Source: Candidatus Binatia bacterium (GTDB lineage Bacteria > Desulfobacterota > Binatia > HRBIN30). From it: DNA of 64,000 bases. The notes below the pieces were generated by a model, which searched no databases, was not told the DNA's origin, and saw only the letters and a list, made by a program, of their open reading frames with translations. Positions 1-9,233 of the stretch are shown piece after piece; positions within the stretch are counted from its first letter, which is position 1, and the number at the start of each line of letters is the position of its first letter. Where the stretch lies: NCBI GenBank assembly GCA_937925685.1, contig CALAMI010000010.1, positions 1 through 64,000 on the forward strand, written 5' to 3'. The position numbers and the translations under genes were made by a program.

Positions 1-141
1 GAGATGGTCATGCCTGGGGACAACGTGCGGCTGAGCGTAGAGCTGATCACGCCCATTGCCATGGAAGAGGGCTTGCGCTTTGCCATCCGTGAGGGGGGCC
101 GCACTGTGGGGGCCGGAGTCGTCACCAAAATCGTGGAGTGA
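1..141 (+). CDS. tuf: Elongation factor Tu, C-terminal end (partial)
   Basis: The window opens inside this gene; only the last 46 codons and the stop remain. The peptide contains [15 protein letters not shown] and ends [14 protein letters not shown], the conserved end of EF-Tu domain III. EF-Tu is the GTPase that carries aminoacyl-tRNA to the ribosome. It lies 40 bases before rpsJ in the same direction, the usual junction between the str operon and the S10 operon in bacteria. Confidence 0.97.
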   Translation, partial: EMVMPGDNVRLSVELITPIAMEEGLRFAIREGGRTVGAGVVTKIVE

Positions 142-181
142 CCGAACCCGTGGGAGGCCGTAAGCCATCGGTGCGACCGTT

Positions 182-490
182 ATGAGCCAGAGAATTCGAA
201 TTCGCCTGAAAGCGTATGATCACCGACTGTTAGATCAGTCGGTCAAAGAGATCGTCGATACGGTGCGCCAAACCGGAGGCCGCGTTGCCGGTCCGGTGCC
301 GTTGCCAACGCGAATCGAGCGATTCACGGTCAACCGGTCTCCGCACGTGGACAAAAAGTCGCGGGAGCAATTCGAGATTCGGACACACAAGCGTTTGATC
401 GATATCTTAGACCCCACACAGCAGACCATGGACGCGTTGGGTAAGCTTGAACTTGCGGCTGGGGTAGACGTGGAGATCAAACTGGCTTGA
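182..490 (+). CDS. rpsJ: Ribosomal protein uS10
   Basis: 102 residues, the normal length of S10, a 30S head protein that also serves in NusB-dependent antitermination. The start [20 protein letters not shown] and the internal [20 protein letters not shown] segment are diagnostic. It is the first gene of the ribosomal block and follows tuf by 40 bases, so it may be co-transcribed with the str operon; no strong promoter is apparent in the short gap. Confidence 0.98.
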   Translation: MSQRIRIRLKAYDHRLLDQSVKEIVDTVRQTGGRVAGPVPLPTRIERFTVNRSPHVDKKSREQFEIRTHKRLIDILDPTQQTMDALGKLELAAGVDVEIKLA

Positions 491-537
491 AGGCAATGCA
501 CCAGTGGCCTGGGACGAGGGACTCTTGAGGCAAAGCG

Positions 538-1197
538 ATGACGGGATTGATCGGGCAGAAGCTGGGAATGACGCAGGTTTTCGACTCCAGTGGGCGCTTG
601 GTGGCAGTGACGGTGTTACGCGTTGGCCCGTGTACTGTCGTACAAGTGAAGACCGAGGCGTCGGACGGGTATGCCGCGGTCCAAGTAGGTTTTGGGGAAC
701 AAAAGCCTAGCAGAGTGTCGAAGGCGTACCGTGGCCATTGTCAACGGGCTGGCGAACGTGTGTTTCGTGTTTTGCGGGAGTTTTCCGTTGCGGCCGAGGA
801 AACATGCACGGCAGGAAGTGAAGTTAGTGTCGGCGAGGTTTTTCGCGCAGGAGAATTTGTGGACGTAACGGGCACTTCGAAGGGACGCGGGTTTGCAGGA
901 GTGATGAAACGGCACGGATTTGGCGGGTTTCCTGGTAGCCACGGTACCCATGAATATTTTCGACATGGTGGATCGATCGGAAATCGCTCGTTCCCCGGAC
1001 GTGTCTTTAAGGGAAAACGCATGGCTGGGCATTACGGGGCTGAGCGCGTCACCGTGCAAAACTTGTTGGTTGTTGCCGTGTACCCAGAAGAAAACGTAAT
1101 GCTCGTGCGAGGTGCCGTGCCTGGACCGGACGGCGGTACCGTCCTCGTCCGTAAGGCAGTGAAAAAACAGGAGGTTAGCCGTGTCCAGCTCGCCTAA
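538..1197 (+). CDS. rplC: Ribosomal protein uL3
   Basis: 219 residues, within the usual 205-220. [15 protein letters not shown] is the classic L3 start, and the central [13 protein letters not shown] and [15 protein letters not shown] segments are the extension that reaches toward the peptidyl transferase centre. A GAGG box precedes the ATG by about seven bases. The last 17 bases overlap the start of rplD, so the two genes are probably translationally coupled. Confidence 0.98.
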   Translation: MTGLIGQKLGMTQVFDSSGRLVAVTVLRVGPCTVVQVKTEASDGYAAVQVGFGEQKPSRVSKAYRGHCQRAGERVFRVLREFSVAAEETCTAGSEVSVGEVFRAGEFVDVTGTSKGRGFAGVMKRHGFGGFPGSHGTHEYFRHGGSIGNRSFPGRVFKGKRMAGHYGAERVTVQNLLVVAVYPEENVMLVRGAVPGPDGGTVLVRKAVKKQEVSRVQLA

Positions 1198-1813
1198 TTT
1201 ACCGCTGGTTTCGGCGGACGGAAGTCAGGTCGGCGAGCTGACCGTTCGCGGAGAGGTTTTTTTTGCGCCGCTACGGCCACACCTCCTGCACACGGCTGTG
1301 CGTTGGCAACTCGCACGGCGGCGCGCTGGAACTCACTCTACTAAGACCCGGGGGGAGGTGAGTGGAGGCGGTAGGAAGCCCTGGAGGCAAAAAGGAACCG
1401 GTCGGGCTCGTGCTGGCAGCATCCGCTCTCCGCTTTGGGTCGGCGGCGCGGTGGTCTTCGGGCCCAAGCCTCGTGACTATTCCTATTCGTTGCCGCGGAG
1501 TGCCCGTATTGAGGCCTTGAAGTCCGCGGTGTCAGGAAAGGTGAGGAATGGCACGCTCCTGGTCGTTGAGAAGCTCATGTTGGAGAAGCCCAAAACACGG
1601 CTTCTCGCACAGAGCCTCGGGAAACTAGGGATCGATAGTGCCTTGATTGTGCTGCCAGACCGAGACGAAGCCATTGAACGAGCGAGTCGAAACCTTCCTT
1701 GGGCGAAAGCTCTGCCTGCCGTAAGACTCAATGTCTACGACATCCTCCGTTATAAATTTTTGGTTACGACACCCGAGGGCCTGCGAGCAATCGAAGAAAG
1801 GCTGACATCATGA
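1181..1813 (+). CDS. rplD: Ribosomal protein uL4
   Basis: 210 residues. L4 lines the peptide exit tunnel. The tunnel loop is visible as [20 protein letters not shown] followed by [16 protein letters not shown]. The start is GTG at 1181, preceded by AGGAGG (1169-1174) at good spacing, and lies inside the end of rplC. The stop overlaps the rplW start by four bases (ATGA). In enterobacteria L4 represses the S10 operon; no such leader structure was looked for in detail here. Confidence 0.97.
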   Translation: MSSSPNLPLVSADGSQVGELTVRGEVFFAPLRPHLLHTAVRWQLARRRAGTHSTKTRGEVSGGGRKPWRQKGTGRARAGSIRSPLWVGGAVVFGPKPRDYSYSLPRSARIEALKSAVSGKVRNGTLLVVEKLMLEKPKTRLLAQSLGKLGIDSALIVLPDRDEAIERASRNLPWAKALPAVRLNVYDILRYKFLVTTPEGLRAIEERLTS

Positions 1814-2100
1814 TGGAACCAACGGATGTCATTCGTTCTGCCCTAGTTACGGAGAAAGGGACCCTGCTGCAACAGCAAGGGAACCAATATGTGTTCGCGG
1901 TTAACCCGAAGGCCAACAAGTTCGAAATCCGTAGTGCGGTCGAGCGCCTGTTCAAAGTGAAGGTGGCGGCCGTAAGAACGGCCAACTTCTTAGGCCAGAC
2001 CCGCCGTGTGGGTCGAAGCGTGGGCCGTCGGTCGCACTGGAAAAAAGCATACGTGACCCTGGCCCCGGGCCACAAGATCGAACTGTTCGAAGTGGGTTGA
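1810..2100 (+). CDS. rplW: Ribosomal protein uL23
   Basis: 96 residues, normal for L23, which sits at the tunnel exit and docks trigger factor and SRP. Diagnostic segments are VIRSALVTEKGTLL near the start and FAVNPKANKFEIRSAVERLF. The first codon could be the ATG at 1810 or the adjacent one at 1813; the former gives an ATGA overlap with the stop of rplD. Confidence 0.96.
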   Translation: MMEPTDVIRSALVTEKGTLLQQQGNQYVFAVNPKANKFEIRSAVERLFKVKVAAVRTANFLGQTRRVGRSVGRRSHWKKAYVTLAPGHKIELFEVG

Positions 2101-2106
2101 TGCACC

Positions 2107-2928
2107 ATGGCGGTTAAACAATACAAGGCAACTTCTCCAGGACGACGTTTCCAAGCGGTCCTTGATTTTTCTGGCCTGACGCGTAAGGAGCCTGAGCGAT
2201 CCCTGTTGGAGCCAAAGAAGAGTTCGGGCGGCCGTAACGCACTTGGCCGCATGACGGTACGCCACCGAGGCGGTGGTCACAAACGCCTGTACCGGATTCT
2301 CGACTTTAAGCGCGACAAAATCGGCATCCCAGGCAAAGTGGCTGCGCTGGAATATGATCCCAATCGTTCCGCGCACATCGCTCTTATCCATTATCGCGAT
2401 GGTGAAAAGCGTTACATGCTGGCGCCGCTGGGGTTAACCGTTGGCCAGGAGGTGATTTCAGGCGCGGATGTGGACGTGCGCGTCGGTAACTGTCTGCCCT
2501 TGAAAAACATTCCGACCGGTACCGTGGTTCACAACGTTGAGCTGAAGCCTGGAGCCGGTGGTCAACTTGGGCGAAGTGCTGGCGCTGCAGTTCAGCTCAT
2601 GGCAAAGGAAGGTGACCGCGCCCTACTGAAACTGCCGTCGGGCGAACTCCGCCACGTACACATCCTGTGCCGTGCTACCGTGGGCCAGGTGGGCAATCTC
2701 GATCACGAAAATGTTTCCATTGGTAAAGCAGGTCGATCGCGATGGCTGGGGCGGCGCCCACACGTTCGTGGAATTGCAATGAACCCCGTCGACCACCCAC
2801 ACGGGGGGGGCGAAGGGCGTTCCAAGGGCAATCACCCGCAGTCTCCTTGGGGGCAGCCAGCCAAAGGGTTCAAGACGCGGAGAAATAAGCGTACGGACCG
2901 GTTCATCGTGAAGCGACGAAATGCTTAG
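2107..2928 (+). CDS. rplB: Ribosomal protein uL2
   Basis: 273 residues, the standard length for L2, needed for subunit association and peptidyl transfer. The start [16 protein letters not shown] and the near-C-terminal [19 protein letters not shown] block, which carries the conserved histidine of the catalytic region, identify it firmly. It follows rplW by six bases. Confidence 0.98.
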   Translation: MAVKQYKATSPGRRFQAVLDFSGLTRKEPERSLLEPKKSSGGRNALGRMTVRHRGGGHKRLYRILDFKRDKIGIPGKVAALEYDPNRSAHIALIHYRDGEKRYMLAPLGLTVGQEVISGADVDVRVGNCLPLKNIPTGTVVHNVELKPGAGGQLGRSAGAAVQLMAKEGDRALLKLPSGELRHVHILCRATVGQVGNLDHENVSIGKAGRSRWLGRRPHVRGIAMNPVDHPHGGGEGRSKGNHPQSPWGQPAKGFKTRRNKRTDRFIVKRRNA

Positions 2929-2955
2929 CACGTCGTGTTCGAAAAGGAGGGTTGC

Positions 2956-3237
2956 GTGGCACGTTCGTTAAAAAAGGGACCATTTATTGACGATCACCTG
3001 TTACGCAAGGTCCAGGCACTTAACCAGTCTGGGCAGAAACAAGCAATCCGTACTTGGTCGAGGCGTTCCACGATTAGCCCGGAAATGGTTGGCCATACCT
3101 TTATGGTCCACAATGGCAGGAAATTCATCCCCGTGTTCGTTACGGAGAACATGGTGGGACATAAGCTGGGCGAGTTCGCTCCGACGCGTACTTTCCATGG
3201 GCATGCTGGGGATAGAAAGGCAGAAGTGAAGAGGTAA
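2956..3237 (+). CDS. rpsS: Ribosomal protein uS19
   Basis: 93 residues from a GTG at 2956. The open frame extends upstream to 2935, but GTG-Ala-Arg-Ser begins the canonical [18 protein letters not shown], and AAAAGGAGG (2942-2950) sits at correct spacing before it. S19 binds 16S rRNA in the 30S head with S13. The C-terminal [12 protein letters not shown] block is typical. Confidence 0.96.
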   Translation: MARSLKKGPFIDDHLLRKVQALNQSGQKQAIRTWSRRSTISPEMVGHTFMVHNGRKFIPVFVTENMVGHKLGEFAPTRTFHGHAGDRKAEVKR

Positions 3238-3257
3238 GTCAGCGAGGGTGATCAGCG

Positions 3258-3605
3258 ATGGAAGCTCGGAGCGTTACAAAATACATTCGAATTTCTCCGC
3301 GCAAGCTACGCTTGGTGGCAGCTTTGGTGCGTGGAAAGCGAGTGGAGCAAGCGTTTCACGTGCTACAGTTTACCCCGAAGCGGGGGGCGCGGCTTTTGTC
3401 CAAGGCATTGCGGTCGGCGGTTGCTAACGCAGAGCAAAAAGATAGCCGGGTCGACGTGGACGCACTCGTAGTAACAAGGGTCATGGTAGATGGGGGGCCG
3501 ACGCTGAAAAGATTTCTCCCCCGTGCCCATGGCCGTGCAACTCCGATCCGCAAACGAACAAGTCATTTGACCGTTGTTGTTTCGGATCAAGCGCCAACGA
3601 GGTGA
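3258..3605 (+). CDS. rplV: Ribosomal protein uL22
   Basis: 115 residues. The start [20 protein letters not shown] and the hairpin segment [18 protein letters not shown], which forms part of the exit tunnel and is a known site of macrolide-resistance changes in other species, identify L22. Its stop lies six bases before the rpsC ATG. Confidence 0.97.
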   Translation: MEARSVTKYIRISPRKLRLVAALVRGKRVEQAFHVLQFTPKRGARLLSKALRSAVANAEQKDSRVDVDALVVTRVMVDGGPTLKRFLPRAHGRATPIRKRTSHLTVVVSDQAPTR

Positions 3606-3611
3606 GTGCGG

Positions 3612-4280
3612 ATGGGACAGAAGGTTCACCCTAAGGGGTTTAGGCTGGGCGTGATTGAGCAGTGGGACTCACGCTGGTTCGCAAAAAAGGAGTATGCAGA
3701 GTGGTTGCACGAGGATCTGCGGCTCCGGAAGTACCTGAAGGAGAAGCTGTACCAGGCCGGAATCTCTCAAATCGAAATCGAGCGCTTTGCTAACAAGCTA
3801 CGGGTCAATATTCACACCGCAAGGCCTGGGATCGTTATCGGGAAAAAAGGTGCCGAGATCGACAAGCTAAAACAGGAGATTTTTCAGCTTACTAAAAAAG
3901 AGCCGATGGTTAACGTGCTCGAGGTTCGCCGGCCGGACCTCGAGGGCCAGCTGGTGGCCGAAAATGTCGCGCTTCAGCTGCAGCGTCGGGTCGCTTTTCG
4001 TAGGGCGATGAAGGAAGCCGTCAGTCGGGCGCTGCGAATGGGTGCGCAGGGGGTCAAGATTCAGTGTGCGGGACGGTTGGGCGGGGCCGAGATCGCACGC
4101 ACGGAGTGGTATCGTGAAGGGCGCGTTCCACTTCACACCTTGCGGGCGCGGATCAGTTACGGGTTCGCAGAGGCAAAAACGACGTACGGAGTGATCGGGA
4201 TCAAGGCCTGGATCTTTCGTGGGGAGGTCCTGTCGCGTGAAGAGAACCCACTTTTTGGACAAGTGGCCTCTGTGAGCTAG
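3612..4280 (+). CDS. rpsC: Ribosomal protein uS3
   Basis: 222 residues. [20 protein letters not shown] is the invariant S3 start, so the ATG at 3612 is preferred over the in-frame GTG at 3606. The KH domain is seen as [20 protein letters not shown], and the C-terminal region has [21 protein letters not shown]3 forms part of the mRNA entry site and its helicase. Confidence 0.97.
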   Translation: MGQKVHPKGFRLGVIEQWDSRWFAKKEYAEWLHEDLRLRKYLKEKLYQAGISQIEIERFANKLRVNIHTARPGIVIGKKGAEIDKLKQEIFQLTKKEPMVNVLEVRRPDLEGQLVAENVALQLQRRVAFRRAMKEAVSRALRMGAQGVKIQCAGRLGGAEIARTEWYREGRVPLHTLRARISYGFAEAKTTYGVIGIKAWIFRGEVLSREENPLFGQVASVS

Positions 4281-4316
4281 TCTTTCTGGACACAGAGTGG
4301 TGGCAGAGAAGAAACG

Positions 4317-4739
4317 ATGCTTGCGCCGAAGAAAACAAAGTATAGGAAACAGCAACGTGGGCGACGTCGTGGTGTGGCCTGGCGTGGCTGCACGCTAGCT
4401 TTCGGGGATTTCGGCCTCCAAGCAACTGAGCGGGGCTGGGTGACCGCCCGGGAGCTGGAGGCAGCACGCGTGGCGCTGACACGCCACATCAAACGTGGGG
4501 GGCGGGTGTGGGTGCGGGTGTTCCCTGATAAGCCGGTGACGAAAAAGCCCGCGGAAACGCGGATGGGGAAAGGAAAAGGGTCGCCGGAGATCTGGGTGGC
4601 GGTGGTAAAGCCCGGCCGAATGTTGTTCGAAATAGAGGGCGTGCCGGAGCCCACGGCGCGCGAGGCATTGCGGCTTGCCTCTCATAAACTTTCGGTCGGC
4701 ACCCAGGTCCGAACGCGAGTGGCAGCACCAACATCTTGA
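4317..4739 (+). CDS. rplP: Ribosomal protein uL16
   Basis: 140 residues, typical of L16, which contacts A-site tRNA. It begins [19 protein letters not shown] and contains [20 protein letters not shown], the conserved loop near the peptidyl transferase centre. It lies 36 bases after rpsC in the standard rplV-rpsC-rplP-rpmC-rpsQ order. Confidence 0.97.
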   Translation: MLAPKKTKYRKQQRGRRRGVAWRGCTLAFGDFGLQATERGWVTARELEAARVALTRHIKRGGRVWVRVFPDKPVTKKPAETRMGKGKGSPEIWVAVVKPGRMLFEIEGVPEPTAREALRLASHKLSVGTQVRTRVAAPTS

Positions 4740-4753
4740 GCTTGAGGGAGGTT

Positions 4754-4951
4754 ATGCGAGCGAAAGAGCTTCGGGATATGCCGCCAGGGGAGTTGGATGC
4801 GAAGCTGCGGGAGCTTCGCGAACGACTCATTGCCCTGCGCATAAAAAAGCGGGTGGGAGGACTGGAAAGTCCGGCGCTTTTGCGTACCACGCGGCGTGAT
4901 ATCGCACGCGTGCTAACGATTCTTCGAGAACGACAGGAGTCAAAAAGGTGA
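4754..4951 (+). CDS. rpmC: Ribosomal protein uL29
   Basis: 65 residues from the ATG at 4754 ([20 protein letters not shown]), the normal L29 start. An upstream in-frame TTG at 4736 would overlap the rplP stop, but it gives a non-canonical N-terminus. The GAGGGAGG box (4744-4751) is only two bases from the ATG if its last G is used, so pairing probably uses its 5' part. The stop overlaps the rpsQ start by four bases. Confidence 0.93.
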   Translation: MRAKELRDMPPGELDAKLRELRERLIALRIKKRVGGLESPALLRTTRRDIARVLTILRERQESKR

Positions 4952-5220
4952 CGGCACCCGTTGAAACGCGACGAGGCCGACGAAAGACGCGAGAAGGCAT
5001 CGTTGTTAGTGATCGAATGGATAAGACAGTGGTGGTCTTGGTGGAGCGCCTGGTGCAACACCCAAAGTATAGGAAGAGAGTGCGACGGCGAGGCCGGGTG
5101 AAGGCCCATGATCCGCGTAACGAGTGCCGAGTGGGCGATCGCGTGCTGCTTCGCGAAACGCGACCGTTGAGTCGAGAGAAGCGGTGGGCCGTCAGTCGCA
5201 TTCTGGAACGGGCGCAGTGA
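4948..5220 (+). CDS. rpsQ: Ribosomal protein uS17
   Basis: 90 residues. The core [20 protein letters not shown] and the C-terminal [20 protein letters not shown] are S17 hallmarks. The start is GTG at 4948, overlapping the rpmC stop (GTGA). An extended basic N-terminus of about 12 residues ([11 protein letters not shown]) precedes the conserved OB-fold, which is common. Confidence 0.95.
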   Translation: MTAPVETRRGRRKTREGIVVSDRMDKTVVVLVERLVQHPKYRKRVRRRGRVKAHDPRNECRVGDRVLLRETRPLSREKRWAVSRILERAQ

Positions 5221-5254
5221 CCGCCCGCTCAGGAAGGGAGCCGGGGGAACGACG

Positions 5255-5623
5255 ATGGTACAAGCAGAAACAATCTTGGACGTAGCGGATAACTCTGGAG
5301 CGCGGAAGGTTTTGTGTATCAAAGTCTTAGGCGGTACGCGCCGCAGGTATGCAACCGTTGGAGACATTATTGTCGTGTCGGTGAAGGAAGCTGTACCCAA
5401 CGGTAAGGTGAAAAAAGGAGACGTTGCCAAGGCGGTGGTTGTGCGCACAGCGAAGGAAATTGGCCGTCCCGACGGATCCTACATTAAATTCGATACGAAC
5501 TCCGCTGTCCTCATCGACAATCAGCGCGAGCCGATCGGAACGCGTATTTTTGGCCCGGTGGCTCGAGAGCTACGAGCAAAGCGCTTCATGAAAATTCTGT
5601 CTCTGGCACCAGAGGTGATTTGA
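5255..5623 (+). CDS. rplN: Ribosomal protein uL14
   Basis: 122 residues, exactly the usual L14 length. It starts [19 protein letters not shown] and contains [18 protein letters not shown] and [13 protein letters not shown], the intersubunit bridge region. It is the first gene of the spc portion and is separated from rpsQ by 34 bases, with GGAAGGGAG before the start. Confidence 0.98.
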   Translation: MVQAETILDVADNSGARKVLCIKVLGGTRRRYATVGDIIVVSVKEAVPNGKVKKGDVAKAVVVRTAKEIGRPDGSYIKFDTNSAVLIDNQREPIGTRIFGPVARELRAKRFMKILSLAPEVI

Positions 5624-5641
5624 TAGGACGCGTAAATCACT

Positions 5642-5962
5642 ATGGCGGCGAAGATTAAAAAGGGCGATTTAGTGATGGTTGTCGCAGGCCGAGAGCGCGG
5701 GAAAACAGGTCGCGTTCTTCGCTGCGATCCGCAAAGAGCCGTCGTGCTGGTCGAGCGGCTCAATATGGTCAAAAGACACTTACGTGCGCGTGGCGTACAA
5801 GGACGCCAAGGCATCATCGAGAAGGAGGCCCCAATTCACATTTCCAATTTGATGCTCATGTGTGAACGCTGCAACGCGCCCGTGCGGGTCGGTTTTAAAC
5901 TCGACCACGAGGGCCGGCGAGTACGGGTGTGTCGCCGTTGCCATGACCAATTGGACCAATGA
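5642..5962 (+). CDS. rplX: Ribosomal protein uL24
   Basis: 106 residues. The KOW motif is visible as [20 protein letters not shown], and the C-terminus shows [17 protein letters not shown] followed by [10 protein letters not shown]. The paired CxxC/CxxCH cysteines suggest the zinc-capable C-terminal form found in many bacteria. L24 is an early assembly initiator of the 50S subunit. Confidence 0.97.
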   Translation: MAAKIKKGDLVMVVAGRERGKTGRVLRCDPQRAVVLVERLNMVKRHLRARGVQGRQGIIEKEAPIHISNLMLMCERCNAPVRVGFKLDHEGRRVRVCRRCHDQLDQ

Positions 5963-5971
5963 TCTTGCGTT

Positions 5972-6514
5972 ATGAAGTCGAGATTACACGAGCGATACGA
6001 AAAAGAGGTGGTCCCGAAGCTCATGAAGGAGCTCGGGTACCGTAACCGATTTGAGGTGCCCCGATTGGACAAAATTGTCATTAACGTGGGCCTTGGGGAG
6101 GCAACCCAAAACGCGAAGCTTTTGGAAGCGGCCATGGAGGAGCTTGCCGCAATTACAGGTCAAAGACCGGTTGCGACCCGGGCGCGTAAGGCCATCGCCA
6201 ATTTTAAGCTCCGAAAGGGTATGCCAATTGGGTGCATGGTCACACTGCGGGGTGAGCGAATGTACGAGTTCTTCGATCGCTTGGTCAATGTGGCGCTGCC
6301 CCGCGTGCGGGATTTCAAAGGAGTGTCGGATCGCTCCTTTGACGGGCGGGGAAACTATGCGTTGGGCATCCGAGAGCAGATTATCTTCCCAGAGATCGAC
6401 TTGGACAAGGTCGAAAAAGTACATGGGCTCACAGTTTGTGTCGGAACGACCGCGCGGACCGACGCAGAGGCGCGTAGCTTGCTCCAGGAGCTCGGAATGC
6501 CTTTTCGAACGTAA
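5972..6514 (+). CDS. rplE: Ribosomal protein uL5
   Basis: 180 residues, standard for L5, which binds 5S rRNA and contacts P-site tRNA. Diagnostic segments: [40 protein letters not shown] and [20 protein letters not shown]. It follows rplX by nine bases. Confidence 0.98.
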   Translation: MKSRLHERYEKEVVPKLMKELGYRNRFEVPRLDKIVINVGLGEATQNAKLLEAAMEELAAITGQRPVATRARKAIANFKLRKGMPIGCMVTLRGERMYEFFDRLVNVALPRVRDFKGVSDRSFDGRGNYALGIREQIIFPEIDLDKVEKVHGLTVCVGTTARTDAEARSLLQELGMPFRT

Positions 6515-6540
6515 AATTACATGACCGGAGAGATTAGCAC

Positions 6541-6726
6541 ATGGCTAGAACGTGCTTGAGAGTGAAAGCCCAGCGGACGCCAAAGTTTAAGGTTCGTGCG
6601 CGGAATCGTTGCCCTCGGTGCGGGCGGCCCCGTGGCTTCTATCGCAGATTTCGACTTTGCCGACTTTGTCTGCGGGAACTCGCACGAAGGGGCGAAATCC
6701 CTGGCTTGATCAAAGCAAGCTGGTGA
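6541..6726 (+). CDS. rpsN: Ribosomal protein uS14, zinc-binding short form
   Basis: 61 residues, the length of the zinc-binding type Z S14. Four cysteines form the ribbon: C-P-R-C (in [17 protein letters not shown]) and C-R-L-C ([10 protein letters not shown]). The protein ends [10 protein letters not shown], the canonical terminus. The long cysteine-free form used under zinc limitation was not seen in this window. Confidence 0.97.
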   Translation: MARTCLRVKAQRTPKFKVRARNRCPRCGRPRGFYRRFRLCRLCLRELARRGEIPGLIKASW

Positions 6727-6737
6727 GGTGGCAACGT

Positions 6738-7136
6738 ATGGGGATGACCGATCCGATTGCGGATATGTTGACCAGAATTCGCAACGCCTGTGCAGCACGG
6801 AAGGAGTCTGTGGAGGTGCCTTGGTCCAAGTTGAAAGAAACCCTCCTGCAAATTTTGCGTGAGGAAGGGTTCGTGGGCGATTGCGTCATTATCGAAAAGG
6901 AGAGCAAGCCTTGGCTGCGGGTGGTACTGCGCTACGACCAGCAGAACCGGCCCTTGATCAGTGGGCTACGCCGGGTCAGTAAACCGGGGCTGCGCGTTTA
7001 CGTTGGGGTAGATGAAATTCCTTCTGTTCGTCAGGGCTTGGGAATCGCCATTTTGTCTACGCCTGCCGGCGTGTTGACGGATCGAGAGGCAAGGCAAAAG
7101 CGCGTAGGTGGCGAAGTGCTTTGCTCCGTTTGGTAA
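6738..7136 (+). CDS. rpsH: Ribosomal protein uS8
   Basis: 132 residues from ATG 6738, placed by GAGGTG (6725-6730) seven bases upstream; the frame is open further upstream, but only this start gives the canonical MTDPIADMLTRIRNA after two extra residues. The C-terminus GIAILSTPAGVLTDREAR is typical. S8 is a primary 16S rRNA binder and the translational repressor of the spc operon in E. coli. Confidence 0.96.
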   Translation: MGMTDPIADMLTRIRNACAARKESVEVPWSKLKETLLQILREEGFVGDCVIIEKESKPWLRVVLRYDQQNRPLISGLRRVSKPGLRVYVGVDEIPSVRQGLGIAILSTPAGVLTDREARQKRVGGEVLCSVW

Positions 7137-7145
7137 ACGATAACT

Positions 7146-7691
7146 ATGTCACGCATTGGTAGACAACCGATTCACATTCCACCGGGCGTACGGGTTGCCA
7201 TCGAGGATGGCCGTGTGCGGGTCGAGGGACCGAAGGGTGCGCTGCAGCAGTCGCTGCCCCCATTGGTGAGGGTCGAGATCGAAGGCGAGGTGCTGCGCGT
7301 TTTAAGACTCAATGAGTCGCGAAGAGCGCGCGCCATGCACGGGCTGGCACAGCGACTGCTGGCCAACGCTGTGACGGGTGTTTCCAAGGGCTTCTCTAAG
7401 ACGTTGGAAATCGTAGGAGTGGGTTACCGCGTCGAGGCTCGTGGGCAGGCCCTTTACTTCACGCTGGGTTACTCCCACCCAATTCTGTTCCAATTGCCCC
7501 AGGGGATTACGGCCAAGGTCGACCGACAAACCATCCTCACCCTGGAAGGGATCGATAAACAGCTTGTGGGTGAGTGTGCCGCGATGATTCGGGGTCTGCG
7601 TCCTCCCGAGCCGTACAAAGGTAAGGGCGTTCGTTACCAGAACGAGGCGCTGCGGCGGAAAGCTGGGAAAGCCGCGGGTGCGGGAGGTTAA
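7146..7691 (+). CDS. rplF: Ribosomal protein uL6
   Basis: 181 residues. It has the two-repeat L6 architecture, beginning MSRIGRQPIHIPPGV, with VEIVGVGYRVEA-like and SHPILFQLP segments and the near-terminal EPYKGKGVRYQNEALRRKAG block. L6 lies near the sarcin-ricin loop. Nine bases separate it from rpsH. Confidence 0.98.
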   Translation: MSRIGRQPIHIPPGVRVAIEDGRVRVEGPKGALQQSLPPLVRVEIEGEVLRVLRLNESRRARAMHGLAQRLLANAVTGVSKGFSKTLEIVGVGYRVEARGQALYFTLGYSHPILFQLPQGITAKVDRQTILTLEGIDKQLVGECAAMIRGLRPPEPYKGKGVRYQNEALRRKAGKAAGAGG

Positions 7692-7694
7692 ACC

Positions 7695-8057
7695 ATGGCT
7701 TTACTTCGGAAGGTGCTGGCTCGTTATCGGCGACAGGCTCGGGTGCGAAAGAAAGTTCGCGGCACCGATAAAAAACCGCGCTTGTGCGTGTATCGCAGTA
7801 ACAAACACATTTACGCACAGGTGATCTCTGATCAAACCGGACGTACCTTGGCCGCGGCGTCGACGCTCGAGGCTGAATTTCGACACCTGCGCCAGACGGG
7901 GAACAAGGAAGCCGCACATAAAGTCGGCCAGCTCATCGCACAGAAGTGTAAAGATCTGGGAATTGGAGAAGTGGTTTTCGATCGAAATGGCTTTCTTTAC
8001 CACGGGCGCGTGCGGGCTGTGGCGGAAGGGGCGCGCGAAGCTGGCCTCAAGTTCTAG
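7695..8057 (+). CDS. rplR: Ribosomal protein uL18
   Basis: 120 residues. L18 binds 5S rRNA together with L5 and L25. Recognisable are the basic N-terminus [33 protein letters not shown], and the end [20 protein letters not shown]. It starts three bases after the rplF stop. Confidence 0.97.
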   Translation: MALLRKVLARYRRQARVRKKVRGTDKKPRLCVYRSNKHIYAQVISDQTGRTLAAASTLEAEFRHLRQTGNKEAAHKVGQLIAQKCKDLGIGEVVFDRNGFLYHGRVRAVAEGAREAGLKF

Positions 8058-8074
8058 GTCGGAAGGGTGTACGC

Positions 8075-8608
8075 ATGGCGTTTCGGGTGAGAGAAAGAAC
8101 AGAGTTGGCCGGTAGCGAGCTCCGCGAGCGTGTGGTGCAGGTGAATCGAGTGGCCAAGGTTGTCAAAGGAGGTAGACGGTTTAGCTTTAGCGTCCTCGTG
8201 GTTGTGGGGGATGAGCGTGGCCATGTGGGTTACGGTTTGGGCAAGGCAAATGAAGTGCCCGAGGCGATTCGGAAAGGTGCAGAGGCGGCAAAAAAAAATT
8301 TGCTCGAGGTTCCTTTGACCTCCACCGGCTCCATCCCTTACGAGGTGGAAGGTCGTTTCGGTTCAGGCCATGTGGTTATGCGACCGGCTGCAGAGGGTAC
8401 GGGAGTCATTGCCGGGGCAGGGGTACGAGCGGTGGTAGAGCTCGCTGGAATCCGCAATGTTCTGACGAAAAGTGTCGGATCGAATAACCCTCATAACGTC
8501 GTGAAGGCTGCCTTTGACGCTCTAGCGCAGTTAAAAAGTCCGGAAGAGATTCTTCGGGCCAGGGGTAAATCCATGGAACCGAATGTCGGCGAGGCGGTCA
8601 ATGGGTGA
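8075..8608 (+). CDS. rpsE: Ribosomal protein uS5
   Basis: 177 residues. It contains [20 protein letters not shown] and [20 protein letters not shown], plus the C-terminal domain [21 protein letters not shown]5 contributes to decoding fidelity and the mRNA entry helicase. Its 3' end overlaps the rpmD start by eight bases. Confidence 0.98.
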   Translation: MAFRVRERTELAGSELRERVVQVNRVAKVVKGGRRFSFSVLVVVGDERGHVGYGLGKANEVPEAIRKGAEAAKKNLLEVPLTSTGSIPYEVEGRFGSGHVVMRPAAEGTGVIAGAGVRAVVELAGIRNVLTKSVGSNNPHNVVKAAFDALAQLKSPEEILRARGKSMEPNVGEAVNG

Positions 8609-8783
8609 ACGCGAAACGATCCGGGTTAAATTGGTCCGCAGCCCTATTGGTAGCACGAAGCGGCAACGCCAAACCCTACGGGGCCTAGGGCTAACCCGCG
8701 TAGGGAAAACAGCGGTCGTGCCTAAAAATCCCGCGGTGTTAGGGCGGGTGGTCGCAGTCCGACACCTCGTGGAGGTCGAGTAG
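8601..8783 (+). CDS. rpmD: Ribosomal protein uL30
   Basis: 60 residues, standard for L30. Start ATG at 8601 gives [20 protein letters not shown]; an in-frame ATG at 8583 lies inside rpsE and would add a non-conserved extension. The core [15 protein letters not shown] is typical. It overlaps the end of rpsE, so coupling is likely. L30 is absent in several phyla, so its presence is mildly informative. Confidence 0.95.
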   Translation: MGERETIRVKLVRSPIGSTKRQRQTLRGLGLTRVGKTAVVPKNPAVLGRVVAVRHLVEVE

Positions 8784-8785
8784 CC

Positions 8786-9232
8786 ATGCTTAATCTGTCA
8801 AACTTGAAGCCAAAACCAGGGGCGGTCCGCAACCGTAAACGGGTCGGTCGAGGGCCTGGCTCAGGGCACGGCAAGACAGCCGGGCGAGGCCACAAGGGAC
8901 GCAAGTCTCGTTCGGGCGGCAATACACCACCTGGATACGAGGGAGGACAGATGCCACTACAGCGTCGACTCCCCAAGCGCGGATTCCGCAACCCTCACCG
9001 CAAAGTTTACAATGAAGTGACGTTGCGGACTTTGGATGCAAAGTACTCTGCTGGCGAAGTGGTTGAGCCCGATAATCTGATTCGTCGTGGCGTCGTGAAG
9101 AAGAAGGGGCTACCGGTTAAGATCTTGGCTACCGGTATCGTGACTAAACCTCTGACCGTTCGGGCACACGCCTTTAGTGCCAACGCGAAACAGTTGATCG
9201 AAGCGGCCGGAGGCTCAGCCGAGGTTATCTAG
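8786..9232 (+). CDS. rplO: Ribosomal protein uL15
   Basis: 148 residues. The glycine- and basic-rich N-terminal arm (KRVGRGPGSGHGKTAGRGHK) and GGQMPLQRRLPKRGF are L15 signatures; the globular domain follows. It starts two bases after rpmD stops and ends one base before the secY start codon. Confidence 0.98.
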   Translation: MLNLSNLKPKPGAVRNRKRVGRGPGSGHGKTAGRGHKGRKSRSGGNTPPGYEGGQMPLQRRLPKRGFRNPHRKVYNEVTLRTLDAKYSAGEVVEPDNLIRRGVVKKKGLPVKILATGIVTKPLTVRAHAFSANAKQLIEAAGGSAEVI

Positions 9233-9233
9233 C